Below are positions 62,863 to 64,000 of a DNA stretch of 64,000 bases, in pieces. The translations under genes and the position numbers were made by a program. A model generated the notes under the pieces. It saw only the letters and a list, made by a program, of their open reading frames with translations, did no database searches and was not told where the DNA came from. This stretch comes from Desulfosoma sp. (GTDB lineage: Bacteria; Desulfobacterota; Syntrophobacteria; Syntrophobacterales; DSM-9756): positions 221,782-285,781 of the forward strand of contig JBBFKY010000001.1 of assembly GCA_037481875.1 (NCBI GenBank), given 5' to 3'. The first letter of the stretch is position 1. Every line of letters begins with the position of its first letter.

Positions 62863-63360
62863 ATGAAGGGTACTGTTTTGGTGGTGGCATTGGAGGAAGA
62901 TTTTCGCTCGGGCATCAAAGTGCACCTGCAAAAAAGGGGCTACCGTGTTCTAGGGGCGGCGGATCAGGCTGAAGCGGTGGGTCTGTTGGATCTCTCGGAT
63001 GTGGATGTGGTGGTCTGGCATTGTTTTTCCGGTGACAGGTGCGGCTGGATTCTCATGGATCATGTGCGCACTTTGTCACCGGCTCCGCCTGTGATCCTTT
63101 TGGTTCCCAAGGGGCAGGTCCAGCACGGGATTGAAGGGATGAAGCGAGGTGCTTTTGATGACCTTCTCATTCCTTTTGCATGGGAAAATCTGGAAGAAAC
63201 GGTTGAGGCGGCCATTAAGGCGGGGCGCAAGGCAGTTAAGAACAGAAAATCTTTGCGCCCTTGGGAGAAGGACTCGACGGCAGCCGAGGTTCCTTCCGGC
63301 ACCGGCGGGTTTCAAACCGTGGAAGAACAAGAAAAAGGTCAAGACCAAAGAGGGAAGTGA
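62863..63360 (+). CDS. Pseudo-receiver protein with basic tail
   Basis: 165 residues. The receiver fold is visible (VLVVALEEDFRSGIKVHLQK, PPVILLVPKGQVQ) but the acidic pair, phospho-Asp (VVVWHCFSG) and Lys (LIPF) are changed, so it should not be phosphorylated. A charged tail follows from residue 120. It overlaps the next gene by one base, so they are coupled. Its receiver resembles the N-terminal part of the kinase at 22190. The ATG at 62863 is better spaced from GGGG than that at 62857. Confidence 0.7.
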   Translation: MKGTVLVVALEEDFRSGIKVHLQKRGYRVLGAADQAEAVGLLDLSDVDVVVWHCFSGDRCGWILMDHVRTLSPAPPVILLVPKGQVQHGIEGMKRGAFDDLLIPFAWENLEETVEAAIKAGRKAVKNRKSLRPWEKDSTAAEVPSGTGGFQTVEEQEKGQDQRGK

Positions 63361-63788
63361 TGAAAGCGCATGTGATGGTCGTGGACGACGAGGTGGAATT
63401 TGTGGATGTTTTGTCTGAGCGTTTGGAGGCTCGGGACTTTATTGTCCATAAGGCCTACAACGGAGAGGAGGCTCTCCGGCAGCTGGACGAGCACAAAGTG
63501 GACGTGGTCATCTTGGACGTGCTCATGCCCGGCAAATCCGGCATTGAGACACTTCACGAGATTAAGCACAAGCAGCCCCTCGTAGAAGTGATCATGCTGA
63601 CAGGGCATGCCACCGTGGAGACGGCCATTGAGGGGATGAAATTAGGGGCTTACGACTACCTCATGAAGCCGATGGAGACTCCGGAGCTTGTGGCAAAAAT
63701 CAACGCGGCATTGGCTCGAAAGCGCGAGCATGAAGAGCGCATTCGAAGAGCAGAGATCAACGAGATTGTGAAACGTCGAGGTTGGTAG
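63360..63788 (+). CDS. Stand-alone response-regulator receiver with C-terminal GW tail
   Basis: 142 residues. Receiver residues are present: VVDDEVEF, Asp53 in VILDVLMPG, Thr in LTGHA and Lys in LMKPM. The tail ends in EINEIVKRRGW, similar to 50123-50551. It overlaps the pseudo-receiver by one base. No output domain. Confidence 0.92.
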   Translation: MKAHVMVVDDEVEFVDVLSERLEARDFIVHKAYNGEEALRQLDEHKVDVVILDVLMPGKSGIETLHEIKHKQPLVEVIMLTGHATVETAIEGMKLGAYDYLMKPMETPELVAKINAALARKREHEERIRRAEINEIVKRRGW

Positions 63789-63828
63789 CCGATAGATCGA
63801 TCATTCCTATTTCAAAGGGGGCGTTGCT

Positions 63829-64000
63829 GTGAGTAAGGATACGGTTAAGGATCTCATGGTCCCTATCGAGGAATACGGCACGGTATCCGAGGACGCCACA
63901 CTTTACGAAGCGGTGCTGGCTTTGGAGGAGGCTCAAAAGAGGCCCCACTTTCGGGAGTACAAGCATCGAGCCGTGTTGGTGTGCAATGCTTCGGGCAAGG
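63829..64000 (+). CDS. CBS-domain protein (partial)
   Basis: 57 codons lie in the window: DTVKDLMVPIEEYGTVSEDA, then LYEAVLALEEAQ and HRAVLVCN, the start of a CBS domain that usually binds an adenosyl ligand. The GTG at 63829 has AAAGGGGG upstream. It follows the GW-tail receiver after 40 bp. The rest is beyond the window edge. Confidence 0.85.
   Translation, partial: MSKDTVKDLMVPIEEYGTVSEDATLYEAVLALEEAQKRPHFREYKHRAVLVCNASGK

Overview
The window reads as chromosomal DNA of a sulfate-reducing Deltaproteobacterium (Desulfobacterota), most likely from the Syntrophobacter/Desulfacinum/Desulfosoma neighbourhood. That placement is my inference from gene content: SdhCDAB with a two-subunit class I fumarase, an HdrC-like iron-sulfur protein, a MucR-type zinc-finger regulator, paired OFA-family carriers, a SulP permease, and many receiver proteins without output domains. 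No rRNA is present, so the genus cannot be fixed. Genes are densely packed on both strands. No CRISPR array and no intact prophage were seen.

Region 1-10.5 kb, all minus strand: transcription runs pxpB-pxpC-pxpA (5-oxoprolinase), dctP-dctQ-dctM (TRAP transporter), both fumarase subunits, then sdhC-sdhD-sdhA-sdhB (sdhB is cut by the window edge). This looks like an organic-acid uptake and C4 oxidation block. Region 10.5-20.2 kb: two paralogous OFA-type MFS carriers, each behind a long untranslated leader, enclose a degenerate site-2-protease homologue, a DUF554 protein, threonine synthase, a gamma-class carbonic anhydrase and two small operons of unknown function. Region 20.2-22.1 kb: a class C group II intron sits immediately behind the rho-independent terminator of the second carrier.

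Region 22-47.8 kb is mostly housekeeping and conserved unknown genes. It holds a pseudo-receiver/Ser-Thr kinase fusion, a phosphoesterase, a Ski2-like helicase, an RhlE-type helicase, a PfkB kinase, UvrB, a tandem-duplicated HdrC-like protein, MucR, Nth and MutT, an acyltransferase, an HDOD protein, an aldo/keto reductase, a thioredoxin-reductase-like flavoprotein without the usual NADPH motifs, and a LUD-domain protein. Region 47.8-50 kb has the decayed C-terminal part of a tyrosine integrase next to the 3' end of an initiator tRNA gene, then hisB and a carboxymuconolactone-decarboxylase-like gene.

Region 50-64 kb is regulatory. A minus-strand set starts at a TetR gene with a clear palindromic operator. 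It continues with a SulP permease carrying a large soluble insertion, a cytidylate-kinase-like/receiver fusion, and a receiver - pseudo-kinase - receiver trio that looks like a compact phosphorelay. On the plus strand follow glgB, a sigma-54 enhancer-binding protein, a NifX-like protein, a membrane histidine kinase, a receiver, a pseudo-receiver, a second receiver and a CBS-domain protein (cut by the edge). The SulP-relay set is the best candidate for an undescribed system. Small palindromic repeats of one family recur in several intergenic gaps.
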